A DNA stretch of 64,000 nucleotides from NCBI GenBank assembly GCA_025642075.2, contig JAODUO010000072.1, positions 121,001 through 185,000 of the forward strand, written 5' to 3'. Within the stretch, counting starts at the first letter, position 1, and each line of letters begins with the position of its first letter. Of this stretch, positions 25,301 through 39,100 are shown piece after piece. The notes below the pieces were generated by a model. It made no database searches. It had not been told where the DNA came from and saw nothing but the letters and a program-made list of their open reading frames with translations. The position numbers and the translations under genes are program-made. The DNA comes from Ridgeia piscesae. Lineage: Eukaryota > Annelida > Polychaeta > Sabellida > Siboglinidae.

Positions 25301-28300
25301 AAGGTAAGTACTTGCTGTCTCACTGGTAATGTTTCCTCATCAGTGGCATCAAGATCTACGTCACCACCAAGGGACAATAAGTACTTGCTGTACTCACTGG
25401 TAATGTTTCATCATCAGTGGCATCAAGATCTGTCACCACCAAGGGACAAGGTAGTACTTGCTGTACTCACTGGTAATGTTTCTCATCAGTGGCATCAAAA
25501 TCTACGTCACCCCCAAGGACAAGGTAAGTACTTGCTGTACTCACTGGTAATGTTTCATCATCAGTGGCATCAAGATCTACGTCACCACCAAGGGACAAGG
25601 TAAGTACTTGCTGTACTCACTGGTAATGTTTCATCATCAGTGGCATCAAGATCTACGTCACCACCAAGGGACAAGGTAAGTACTTGCTGTACTCACTGGT
25701 AATGTTTCATCATCAGTGGCATCAAGATCTACGTCACCACCAAGGGACAAGGTAAGTACTTGCTGTACTCACTGGTAATGTTTCCTCATCAGTGGCATCA
25801 AGATCTACGTCACCACCAAGGGACAAGGTAAGTACTTGCTGTACTGGTAACATTTCACTGTGAAAGTGAATGTATAATGTTCTCCTCTTGTTGTCCCTGC
25901 TGTCAGGGGTGAGGTTGCCATGGTTACTGTCGTCGTTTATTTGTCCTTTCCTTCCTCTCCCCACGTCTCTCACTGCAGTCTCTGTCAACAGTCTCCAACT
26001 CCTATCTTTTGCTGTTGTTCTCCATTCACACATGGCGCAGTAAAATCCCCTTGCTGTTTTGAATGAGTTAATTTGAAACAACTCACTGTGAAATGGGTTT
26101 ATGTTTATTTACAGTCTCTAATCATCTATCTGTTTGTTGGGTCATCAGTCTAGTCTGACCATGCTGGTACAATCTTACATTTCTGTTGTCATCTTCGCTG
26201 TCTTCCTGAAGCTCACCCGCTGTATGTTCTCATGTTATCACATTGTGACACCTGTAATACTGTGTCATTACACATATAGTAGTGTAACATTAGTTATATT
26301 ACATATGTAATATTGTGTTGCTACACATGTAATATTGTGTTATTACTTACCACACATGTAATGTTGTGTTACTACATCTATATTGTTACATGTGTAGTAT
26401 TGTGTTATCATAAATGTGATGATGTACTGTTACACACGTAATGTTACGTTATTACACATGTAATCATTCATTGTGTTACATGTAATGTGTAATTGCAAAG
26501 GGAAGTTTTTGTATTAGTTATTACACATGTACTCTTGTATTATTACACCTATGATGTTGTGCTGTGACACATGTGATGTCACTGTGTTGTCCTGTGTCAC
26601 AGCGGGGGAGGCGCTGCAGGACGCCCAGCACAACCGCGACTACGTGGTCCAGAAGTTGTCAAATGAGATCCATGAGATCATCCGTGTGCTGCAGTTGACA
26701 ACCTATGATGAGGAGGAGTGGGACGCTGATGACATCACAATCATGAAGAAAGCACAGGTGGGCAGGCAGACAGTTGTCACCAGTGTTCGTGTAGCACATT
26801 TTGAAATGCATAAAGTTGTCAATCACAAGTTAGTTAATTGTTATTGGTTGGTTTATGGAAGAAATCAGCTGGTACCTTCCATGTTTTGCAGATGCACTAA
26901 AACTTGGAAATACAAGAATAGGTTCAAAATAGTATAAAACACACAGCAATGGATGCATTAAGTAGGTTTGCAATTTCACAAAATAACTTTGAAATAAGAT
27001 GAGCAAAACAGTCTGAACAGTCAAATTATTGAAGCACCTTAAATGGCTCAAACTGTAACTGGCCTAAAATGGTTGTTTTATATGTAGTCCTGGTTATCTC
27101 TGATGTAATATTAATTAACTGTGGTAAAGGCTTTCACTGTGATGTGTTTGAGTGTAAGTTGTCCTTGAGTCGCCTCACAGCCTGTGTATGTGTTGACAGA
27201 ACGCTATCGCTGGCCGCATGAAGCATGCCCAGGACTGGCTGTCTGACCCCCTCGCTCTGGTGGGAAGCTCAGGTACAGATAACACACGTCTCACTCATTC
27301 AGTCTGTCACATAGTTATTCACTTTGCAGATTTCTGTTGTTATTATAATTTATGTCACAGATGTTCAGGCTGATTTTCTTTTTATGCAGTGTAATTTATT
27401 GGTAAAAAATAGTTTTTGTAATAAATGATACTTATATTCCAACTACAGCTTGTATATTAAAATAATCTTTTCTCCTAATGCTAGCTTCCAGCTTATGACA
27501 ATGAATTTACACAATTTTTTTTCATTTCACAATTAATCATATCTGTGATTTTGTTTACATAGTCCATGTTGTCTATTGTGTCTCAGTTCAGTTCCTTAGA
27601 CTGGTTATGCTATTAAACCCAGCTCCAGACTAATAATAATATATAGTATAATAAATGAGGCCCTGCCAATGTGTTGTGCATCCCTTCCAGCCGGAATACC
27701 GTACCAACCAACTTGAAGGTCAGAACAGTGTTAAAAGAGAAAAGCAAGTTTAAAATAATCATAAATATAACGGTTGACCTTTGACCCACAGGTCAGAGGG
27801 CACTCATGCAGATTCTGGAGGATGCGCAGCGCATCGCAGACAAATGCGTCAACCCAGACGACCGTGCTGCCATCTTGAAGGCAACGGCTGACCTAATATC
27901 GATGACTGATGCATTGTGTGAACTGAGGGAACAAGGACTGGTAAGGGGGGTACTAAAAAGGGTGACCAAAATAGCCCCAAGGTCCGGGGAGGGTACCATC
28001 ATAATACATTTCCCTTACATCCCCTTTTTGTTCTCCCCCAGGCAATGTCCCTATAATGTGTCCCTTTATTGTCCCCAGGGCAACAGTCCCCAGGCTGTGT
28101 CCCAGTAACATGTCAATTTGTTGTCCCCAGGGCAACAGTCCCCAGGCGGTGTCCCAGTAACATGTCAATTTGATGTCCCCATGGCAACAGTCCTCAGGCG
28201 CTGTCCTAGTAACATGTCAGTTTGTTGTCCCCATGGCAACAGTCCTCAGGCGGTGTCCTAGTAACATGTCAATTTGTTGTCCCCAGGGCAACAGTCGCCA

Positions 28301-30098
28301 GGCGGTATCCTAGTAACATGTCAACTTGTTGTCCCCAGGGCAACAGTCTCCAGGCAGTGTCCCAGTAACAACATGACAACTTGTTGTCCCCAGGGCAACA
28401 GTCCCCAGGCCGTGTCCCAGTAACATGACAACTTGTTGTCCCCAGGGCAACAGTCCCCAGGCGGTGTCCCTGGCCCGAGGCATTCAGCAGAAGCTCCAGG
28501 AGCTGCAGGACTTGTGTCGTCAGGCTGTCACCACGACTGAGCGGAGTGGGGTGCGTCACCCCGCCCACACCGTCACGGGCAAGGTGGAGCAGGCTCAACG
28601 CTGGCTCGCCAACCCTGCCGTCAGTGACAACGGTCTCGGTACGTCGTTCACGTTTCATACACACTGGCTGACTGGTCACGGTCTGACGGTTCTGTATCAA
28701 CATTAACAACACCTGTCTTCTGGAAGGGGAACTTGGTGTAGTTTGTATATTACTCAGTATGATTGTGTTCACAGTGGTACAAGAAGAAATCAAACAGTCT
28801 AGCCCTTTGCAAATAATAATCAGATGGGTACCCAAATTTTCTTACTAGATGATAACACGATTTTGTAAATTTTTTATTGCAACTGAATGTGTGTTTTTAC
28901 AATTTACAGTTGTTGCATCAAACTTATCAGTGGATGGTTTACTTAATTTTCAATAATCACAGAAAACATGTATACTGTTGTTAACATTTGTGTGATATTG
29001 CCATGAATCTTTGACATGTAACAATCACTAACATGGGAATTTCAAGAAATAAAACTGTTGCTTTTCCTTGGGGTCGTAGAGCAACCCTTGAAAGTTGCTA
29101 GAAAGTTGTATTACCCTAAATAAAATATATTTGTCCGTTCTGATCTTACATGATGAAGTCGCTTACAGTGTGCATATCTAGCATTGTGCTGATCTGATTG
29201 CAGGGGAGGAAGCTGCGCGTATGGTTGTAGCCGAGGGTCGTAAGTTGGCCCAGAGTCTGAGTGGAACAAAGAAGGCGAACCTGCAGCAGCTGTGTAACGA
29301 CGTAGAACAGCTAACCTACCAACTGTCAGACATGTGTCGCCGTGGACAGGTCAGTGGCTCCACCTGTAGGCAGATACAACAATGTTGTGTGTGTATTTTT
29401 GTGTTCTGCTCATGGTATCAGGCGTGATTCAAGGCAGATTTATGATTCATTTGATTGGTGATTTTTCCAAAGCGTTGTCTTTTTATATATTTAAAGTTTT
29501 GCCAATTTTATTTTTAATATCTATTTATTTATTGTTTTAATTATACTTTGTATTTAATATCTATTGATTTTGTTGTTTAGTTATTATTTGTATTAAATAC
29601 ATAAAATCAGTAGAATTTTACATTGCAATTAGAGAAATTCAATTAATTAATATAACTGTAGAATGTTGAATTTGTATACATCGTACGTAGCTGTGACAAC
29701 TCTGTCAGTGACAGTGTTGATGAGTGTGTGTGGGAATGTTTCAGGCCAACACCCCCCAGGCGAGGGCAGTGGCTGCCACCCTGTCTCACAAGCTGCACCA
29801 GCTCGAGAATGCCTTCAAAGACACCCTCGTTCACCAGGTCAACTGAAACTGTTTCTTTCCATTTCTGCCCCAATTATGTGGGTCATAAATTGTGAATTGG
29901 GGTTTATTTCTTGTTGGATTAAACAGATCTTAAGGGTAAAAGTGATATCCAATTTAAACATCATCAGTAGTTTTTAACACAGCACTAAAATGTAAGCAGT
30001 TTTATGTAAAGTTGTTGCAGAAAGTAAACTGTTCTTTGAAAGGTGAGAAAGGAATACATTTCTGTCCGAATCACAACAATTATGGGACACCTATTTTT

Positions 30099-30157
<59 letters not shown>

Positions 30158-33100
30158 GATAGGCCTGTGACATAATACCTGGTTCATAAACTAAAACATA
30201 GGGGTAATACCTTAGTTCCCCCAGTCGTAGGGGTGTGGATGAGTAACACAGGCACCAGTAGAGGGGAGAGACTACTTTACCTCTGATGCAGTCAGTGGTT
30301 TATCACCGGTGAGTGACTGAGTTGTTATCCACAGGTGGCAGAAGACTTTGTTGACACAACAACACCGCTCAAGCAACTGGCGGACGCGGCCATGGCTCCA
30401 TTCGGTGAGCACATTTCTCAGGTTTCTGTAAAAGTAACATCCGAGTGGAGAGTGACTGACACAGAACTTCCTTATTGGAAGTCTATTCTGTTGTTGTTTT
30501 CTTTCCCTGTGTATCAGGGCTGAGTTTGGCTTTGATTGATTGGCATTAATTTTCCATTTGTATCATTCTCACTTCCTTCCATCTCCAACCCTCTCTGCCT
30601 GTCCCTGTCCTTCTCCAGGCATCTGTCATCACTCTATATCTCTCCTTGCACCATCCTCCCAACACTATATAGGTCGTCCTCTTCATCTTCTGTATGGACA
30701 ACTTCAACTGCAAACTGTTTACAGATTTTTTTTTTTTTGCTCTATCAACGGGCAAAACAATTAGTACAATATTACGTTCAGATTTGTCAATCTGTACTTT
30801 TTATCAGTGTAGTAATTTATTCGGAGTTGCATTTTGTATATTCCATGAGAATGACATCAGCATGACAAATACGATGTATACATTTGTGAGAATAAAAACC
30901 CTGGGCCCAGCTTCAGGAAGAACATATGGCTATCTCGTAATCACATTTATTTTATCCATATTCCATAAGATCATTAAGTAATATTTCTCAAACTGCGATC
31001 TTGCTGGCTTTGTACATTGAAGAAGAGAGATGGCCGTGTTGCTTGTGTCATTGTTAGTATATCTGTGATGTCACACCTGCGTGTTTCACAGATGCTATGG
31101 ATCTGTCAGATAAAGGTAGGACATAGCCTGGTAGATAGGTGGAGACACTCATCTCTCCTTGCATGGTACAGTAAGCTGTTATCTAATAATAATAAGAAGA
31201 AGAAGAACACTTACACATTGTCATAAATCTAGATAAATGTATATAATGCAGAATATTAGTAAGTTATGTAAAATTAATAATATTAAATTACCCATAAATG
31301 AAAATAAATGACAATACCTAAAATATATGTACAAAATAATAGTAGTAAATTATAAATAAGTTACAGCTAAAGATGATTATTAAAGGGTATATTGATAATA
31401 AATAAACGAGTCAAGCATGAGATTGTGTAAAATTAGTGTGAAAACATGTACAAGATGATAAATAGGTAAAATAAACAATAAAAAAGTAAACTGACAGGTT
31501 TCTTGTTTGCATGTTTTGTTTGGTTATATTGGTGTCATGTGACCTCATGAATCAGAGTTACTTGATGAGTAATGTAATGAGTTTGTTATGAGACATGAAT
31601 TGGTGTGACCTCAAGCATCTGTTTGACATCATGTATCAGTTTCAGGGTGACATCGAATTACTTTGTATTAGTTTGGCTCAATGAGTAAATTTAACTTGTA
31701 AATCAGTGTGACATTTTATATCAGTATGGCTTCATGAAACAGTTTGACCTTGACAGCCAATGTTACCTCATGACGTTTATGGCCGCATGAGTCATGAGTG
31801 AGTATGTACAGCCCATAGATATAAATAGGTACAGCCTCATCTGTCTGTTATGACCTCATGAGTGTCTGGATGGTCCCACATGTTTGTATGACCTAATGAG
31901 TCTATACAGCCTCATAAGTCTATACAGCCTCATAAGTCTATACAGCTTCATGAGTCTGTATGGCTTTATGAGTCTATACAGCCTCATGAGTCTATACAGC
32001 CTCATAAGTCTATATAGCTTCGTGAGTCTGTATGGCATCATGAGTATATGGCCTCATGAGTCTATACAGCCTCATAAGTCTATAAGTCTATACAGCTTCA
32101 TGAGTCTGTATTGCTTTATGAGTATATGACCTCATGAGTGTATACAGCCTCATGAGTCTATACAGCCTTATAAGTTTATGCAGCTTCATGAGTCTGTATA
32201 GCTTCATGAGTCTATACAGCCTCATGAGTCTATACAGCCTCATAAGTCTATACAGCTTCATGAATCTGTATGGCTTCATGAGTCTATGACCTCATGAGTC
32301 TATACAGCCTCATCAATCTATACAGCTTTATGAGTCTGTATGGCTTCATGAGTCTATAGCTTCATGAGTCCATACAGCCTCATGAGCCTATCCAGCCTCA
32401 TAAATCTCTATGACCTCATGAGTCTACACAGCATCATGAGTGTCTACAACATCATGAATCAATATGGCCTCATGTGTATCACCATATCCACACATTTTCC
32501 TTGTAACAACCAACTGTGTCTAGTAATATGTCATTATAATGTTTATTAAGCGATAGTAAACCATCAATTGTGCACCCATTTGTAGGAGTTCCGAATCGGG
32601 AGGGTATATTTGATGACCGTGCCAGAAACTTCACCGCACACGCGAACAAGCTGGCGAACACGGCTGTGGCAGTGGCCTCTGGTGGCGGCTGCAATAACAA
32701 GAGGATCATTGAGGGCATCAACCACGCCGCACAGGATGTAAGTCGACAGCAGAAAACGTACATTTTTAATGTGTGATGGTCAGCATGGTATAAAAGGTGT
32801 TCCTGATAGAGTTACGTCTGTTTCCGCTGAAATAGAAATTAATTATTGTATAACTTGACCTAGAACCAAGAGGTGTATTTAGTCAAATATGTTTAGAGTG
32901 CAGTTTGGTATTAATAATTGATTTGAGTTTTATCTGCTTATCAGAAATGTACAATTCTAAAGACTGGATGCGATGCTACAAAGACAAATGCCCATATTTA
33001 TTCACCTGTTTGTAACTGTGAAATAAGGAGATGGTGATGTGTCTCCCTCTTGTCCCCCACAGTTGAGTGACCTCACCCCAGAGGTCGTGAAGGCGGCCCG

Positions 33101-36100
33101 CATTGTGCTACTGAACCCTCAGAATGAGGCTTCGACTGAACACTTCGAACTGCTCAAGAAGCAGTGGCTGGATAAGATGGACAAGATGAGAGACCTTGTT
33201 GATGAAGCTGTGGACACTAACGCATTCATCAAGGCCTCAGGTAAGTGTCTGGTTACTGGTTGGACAAGATGAGAGACCTCTTGATGAAGCTGTGGACACT
33301 AACGCATTCATCAAGGCCTCAGGTAAGTGTCTGGTTACTGGTTGGACAAGATGAGAGACCTTGTTGATGAAGCTGTGGACACTAACGCATTCATCAAGGC
33401 CTCAGGTAAGTGTCTGGTTACTGGTTGGACAAGATGAGAGATCTTTGGATGAAGCTGTGGACACTAACGCATTCATAAAGGCCTCAGGTAAGTGTCTGGT
33501 TACTGGTTGGACAAGATGAGAGACCTCGTGGATGAAGCTGTGGACACTAACGCATTCATAAAGGGCCCCAAAGATAAAAGAGGGCCTTGTGGATAAACCC
33601 CTGTTCTCAACCTCAAAATTTTGGGTTCGGTCAAGATCCTCGTTAGAACTGAATGGTCAACTATTATGTTTATTGCTCCTAGGATGGGTGTAAATTTGGT
33701 AATTAAGACAAGCACACACAGGTTTGAGATAATTTTTGGTCCCTGTTCATGAAGAATCCCTTTGGTGTGGAAACTAAGGCATTCATCATGGCCAAGATAA
33801 GAGGCCTTGTGGATGACACTGTCTCAACTACATATGTTGTTCGTCAGGTCTCACAGAACTGAATGGTCAACTATTATGTTTATTGCTCCTAGGATGGGTG
33901 TAAATTTGGTAATTAAGACAAGCACACACAGGTTTGAGATTTGTTGATACCTGTTCATCAAGCTTACCTTTGGTGCTTTACTGGGAGTTTTCATTCTTAT
34001 TTCTTAGTAAGCATTGTTAATGATAAAATACTTTTTGATGTTGACTCAGGCTGTTAAAACATTAGGCGAAACGATGCTAGTAAGTAATTATTCTGATAAC
34101 CCAAATTATGAAAATATGTTAATGTTTACAGAGGAGGGTATTCTGCGAGACACTGAGAAAGCGGAAGAAGCGATCAAGAGGGGTGACGCTCCAGGCATCG
34201 TGAGTGCGACCTCGAACATTGCCCGTCGTGCCAACAGAGTCCTGCAGATGGCGCAGCAGGAGGCCGACAACAGCGAAGACCCGAGATTCGTGGAACACGT
34301 GAATGAGGCAGTTCGCAACCTGCGAGCAAGTAAGTGATCATTGGTTATTTTTAAAGTTGGTATTTTTTCCTTATTTAGTAATATTACTGGTATGTATTGT
34401 TTTAATATTAAATATACTACGCTGCCTGCCAGGGTGTGTTTAATAATACTGTAACATAGTGTTGACAACTTAAAAGTTGTGACTGTGTGATTGTCTAATT
34501 GTAAACGTTCTATTTATAAACGCTTCTATAGAAGAATAGCAGAGGCCATGTGGTTTACCCATTCAGCCCCATGTTCCCAAATTCAACATGGCTGACTGAG
34601 CTCACTTCCTGCCAATGATTATTATCCAGAATGACACTGGGTGACGGAACATCACGTTTAATGAATCGTTCGATTTAATTTTCATATAAACGCGCACAAA
34701 TATCATGATATTGTGGAAAACATTTGCTCTGAAGAAAGTGTTATGATCAGAAAATTGTATCTGAACTAATTGTTCGCTTGGATTTTCAAACATTTTAACG
34801 ATGTCTATGTTATAGGTAAGAACCTATTCCCCTGTCTCTCCCCGTCCCATTCTGCCACTATCTGTTCCCCTAATTATGTTCCTTCCCTCTAAATAAACCC
34901 GTTTTCCTGTTTAATTAATCACATTTCCTAAACATGAGTATTGATGTGTAGTAACTTGAAATAGCCAATATATCTTATTTTTTTAAAAAGTTAGTTTTAT
35001 ATATTTAATAAATTATAGCAAACAATCACCGTGTATCAGTGCAGTATTATATGTGTGTAGATAAAAGAATATTTGTTGACGTGTTTGGCGGCTTGCTTCA
35101 GCGATTGCCCCGATGGTCCAGAATGCAAAGGGGGTGGCACAGAACCCCCGAGATCCAAACGCTGCCGGCAGATGGCGTGACGTCAATAATCAGGTGAGAT
35201 ATATGTCATGTTGACCTAGTTATGTCTATGTGGGGGGTCTTTGTATAAGTGATAATGGGTTAGATTGGTTGTTTTAAAATATTTTTTCTGAATTGTTATA
35301 TACATATTGATAATATTGTGCTTTGTAGTGAATGTCAGAATGAAAAACTGGTTCAGTGTTAGGATTCTAATATAATTTTTATACTTGATCTAGATCATAG
35401 TGTAAATATTAATATAATATTAATCGGCTATACTCTTAATTAATTTTAAGTTATAATAATGTCAATTTCCTTGAACATCGAATATTTAAATGAGAATTTT
35501 AACCCTTTGCTGCAGTTGATCGATGGAGTGCAGGGGGTGAGAAAGGTTGTGTGTCCCCCTGACTTCCAACCCCCCATGGCTGACTTCCCGCCCCCGCCCC
35601 CAGATATGGGTCAACTCCACATCTCCGGTGAGTGCCACTGTGGCCGGGTGATAATATGGGAAGTTACAGTAGGGTGGGTGATAATAGGGGATATATAGGG
35701 GTTATAGTTTCACCGGTGCTCTAGATGTTGTCACCGCAGTGTTTTCTTGTAGTACGGGTGATAATATGGGAAGTTACAGTAGGGTGGGTGATAATAGGGG
35801 ATATATAGGGGTTATAGTTTCACCGGTGCTCTAGATGTTGTCACCGCAGTGTTTTCTTGTAGTACGGGTGATAATATGGGAAGTTACAGTAGGGTGGGTG
35901 ATAATAGGGGATATATAGGGGTTATAGTTTCACCGGTGCTCTAGATGTTGTCACCGCAGTGTTTTCTTGTAGTACGGGTGATAATATGGGAAGTTACAGT
36001 AGGGTGGGTGATAATAGGGGATATATAGGGGTTATAGTTTCACCGGTGCTCTAGATGTTGTCACCGCAGTGTTTTCTTGTAGTACTTTTGTTGCTGACAC

Positions 36101-39100
36101 ACAAAACTGCAGATTTTGTGTGGCTGTGGTTCACCATGAGATGGTTAGAGCATAGATAGTCTACTGCTTCGTCTAGCTCCTGCTTGTGTAGTCACAACAG
36201 TCGTCTTGTTGTTGGCTGCGTTATTATGTCACCGTTTGTGCTGTTGATGTCACCATAACATGTCTCGTGACGTCTTTATGTACTGTTCCATCTTCAAATG
36301 TGACAACGTGGTGAAGAATTCGCATTTCAGGTCCCAGTTTTTTGACAGTGTCAGACAATGTCGTTGATATTGTGATAAGAGTTTTTTGCTCATATTTACC
36401 TAATAGAAAATGCATTTTATTTATTCAGTACAAAACTACTCAAAATAATTGCTTTTTGTGATTTATGATTAATTGTAAGATTGTGCCAATCAGGTTACAT
36501 TTTGTCTGTGTACAGACTACAGACATTACATACTCTCTACTTAGAATCTGACAGGGTTGGGGTTAAGCCCCCTCTACCACCGCCCCTCCCAAGTGAGGGT
36601 AAACAGGGCCAGCACATAGGTCCGACTGACCAGTTGGACGATGCCATAAGGGTATTACTTGGACATACAGGTCCGGTCGCAACCCCTCCAAGAGGTATTC
36701 GTCTGTGACCCCCTGAGTGGTTGCCATGGAAACGCTAAATGTTTCTTTATGCACTGGTGTTCGTTTATGCTATTTCACGATAACTACTCATTGATTGTAC
36801 ATGTAAAAACACTGCCACTAATAGCAACTAGTTTCTCTGGCTGCTACGTTAACAGCTTATCCTGAAGATGGAATAATTACCCAGATCTCTTACTAGCAGA
36901 ATGTCATTTAAGTAATGGTGTTGTTGGAACGTTTTGAGAACATCGCAAATATGTGCTCTGTTGCATATTTTCAATTACCCCAATTAAGAATGATAATTCA
37001 AGTGAGTGTATATTTATGTTTTCCCTTTATCTCCATGGGTGGTTTGATTTGCTGCAATCTCTTAATGTAAAGTTTTTTGCTATTGACGAATATGCAGTGA
37101 GGGTTTCGTGTTGAGTTACTTTTGCACACATTATTAACACTCCTTAACAACACAGTTGGTGATGTGCTTAGATTACAAGACAATAAACATTGAATATTTG
37201 CATTTGTAATGAATAAAAACAATGTATATGATCTGCGGAACACCATAAATTAAAATGGTTTGATTAAGTTATTTACACTGTTCCATTAGTGGAAATGTAG
37301 AAAAGTCAAACATTGACGTATAGTGAACACAACGAGAACACATTAATTGTTTAATATTACGAGCAATCAGCTTTTCAGCCTGTGACATAAATAATATGTT
37401 GTCATGAACCGTCAACTACCTGTGAATTTTACACCAATATCCCGTGACCTAGGTGCACCCATAGCGCCGCCATTGCCTCCCACCAGGGGTCAGGTCACTC
37501 CCGCCCACGCCCAGGGGTTGGCATCCCAAATACCGACTTTTGAGGTCGATTTGGAAGAGCTGGTTCGAGCTCAGAAACCCAAACCGAAGCAAACGTTTGT
37601 CACAAAAGGTAGACTTGGTTGGCTCTCTGAATGCCCGCTAACTCGATCAATGCTGTGGCGCGTGTGTGGCTTGCATGTGAACTACAAAGGGTTCTTTAAT
37701 ATTTTGAAGTATTTCTAAATTGAAAGGTTCCCCCAATGTGGTTCCTGGTTAAATTGTTTGTGCGATGATTTTTTCTCGTTGACACTGAGCGTTGATTGAC
37801 GTGATTCAGCGCCATTGGCTGATATATCTGGCTGCGAAATTATAAAACTGCATGGCTTACCATTTTATCACATTACTGTACTCTAACAAATGATTGACAT
37901 GCTATTTTCTGTCCAGTGTGTTTGTGTCATTGATATATTGGTTGTGTTATTTTCACCTGATTGGTTTGTTTTAATTATTGATTTTTTTTATTGCTCCCAT
38001 TTTATTTATTGTTTTTGTTATTCTTTGTGGCTTTTATGTTTATTTAATTTACTAAAGATCTTCTTTGTGTCAAGATGTAATCAGTCAATTGTTATTATAA
38101 CCTTGAAAATAAGTCTGGAAATGGAATTGGAATTGCTTGCGTTTTCCAGTGTCCAGTTTCAGAACCAATGTTTACTTTCATGATAAAACCAATACAAACT
38201 CATTTAAATGTTATAGATTTTTACAATAGTTTTATTGTTTGGATTAGTATCTGCTTTTGTTTTCATTTGAAATTAAATTATGGTGCATGATGAGAAGACA
38301 TGTTATAATAATTAATAATTATTTTGTACATAAGAAATTACGTTTACATGCAATCATAAAAAATACAAACACAAATGCATGCAAAAATATTGCAATCACT
38401 TTTAATCATTAGAAATACTTGGGACTATTACTGAGGAAAAAACTGCATTTTATTTTTAAGACAACAACTGTATGATTGAAATCAATACTTCTATTTGGGA
38501 TGATCGTAATACTGAGTGTTTCCGTGAAGAAGCTGTCACTTGCTGCCAACTGGAAGGCACTCAGATGATTGACAGAAATCTAACAGATTTGAGGAGATAA
38601 CAAATTTAGACTTCACAAAGTATGGATTTTGGTTGAAACCCCTCATCCACCAATTTGCAGTGTTGGACATGCATTTTTTATTATGCACAAATTTAGCAAC
38701 AGTTTGCATTAATATATTTCACCCACAAGGTGGCACCAGTAGTGGTTTGTTGAGATACTTGGTTACAGCTAAATTCCCTGTACAATGTTTGACTTTCGTG
38801 TAGTTGTGTGACCAACCCCAAATCATATTCACCCAAAAATATACATCCATTCCTCCTTCCCAGGTACACTCGCAGACTGCTTCTAGACAGTCAGGTCCAA
38901 CAGCGACTGCGACTGGAAACATCTGCCTGTCTACAATTTCTGACAGCATTGATGCTTATATATGAAATGTTTAATGAAATACGTTTTTGAAGAGTTGTGG
39001 AACGTATAATAGGAAACGTTATTGTTGCGTTCTTTAAGGTTTCATGTTTGTTTATTTTACGACTTATTTTGCATCGGCTCCATCCAGTGTCAACACAGAC

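Larger units (their letters stand above)
30405..32585 (+). other. Vinculin intron 12
   Basis: This 2.2-kb intron has a pyrimidine-rich stretch (30570-30690), a dispersed-repeat tail around 31180-31490 and the CTCATGAGTCTATACAG array. No gene is seen. Confidence 0.55.

Noticed and set aside
22407..28445. CRISPR array
   Set aside because: Units are direct and contiguous, lack unique spacers, copy exon edges, and lie in an animal gene.
36516..36544. Earlier acceptor GTGTACAG at 36515 for cassette C1
   Set aside because: The frame from exon 17 would meet TAG at 36541-36543. The acceptor at 36544 keeps it open.
38872..38889. Acceptor-like CTCCTTCCCAG with downstream reading in hinge phase
   Set aside because: A stop (TAG) occurs within eight codons, before any donor.
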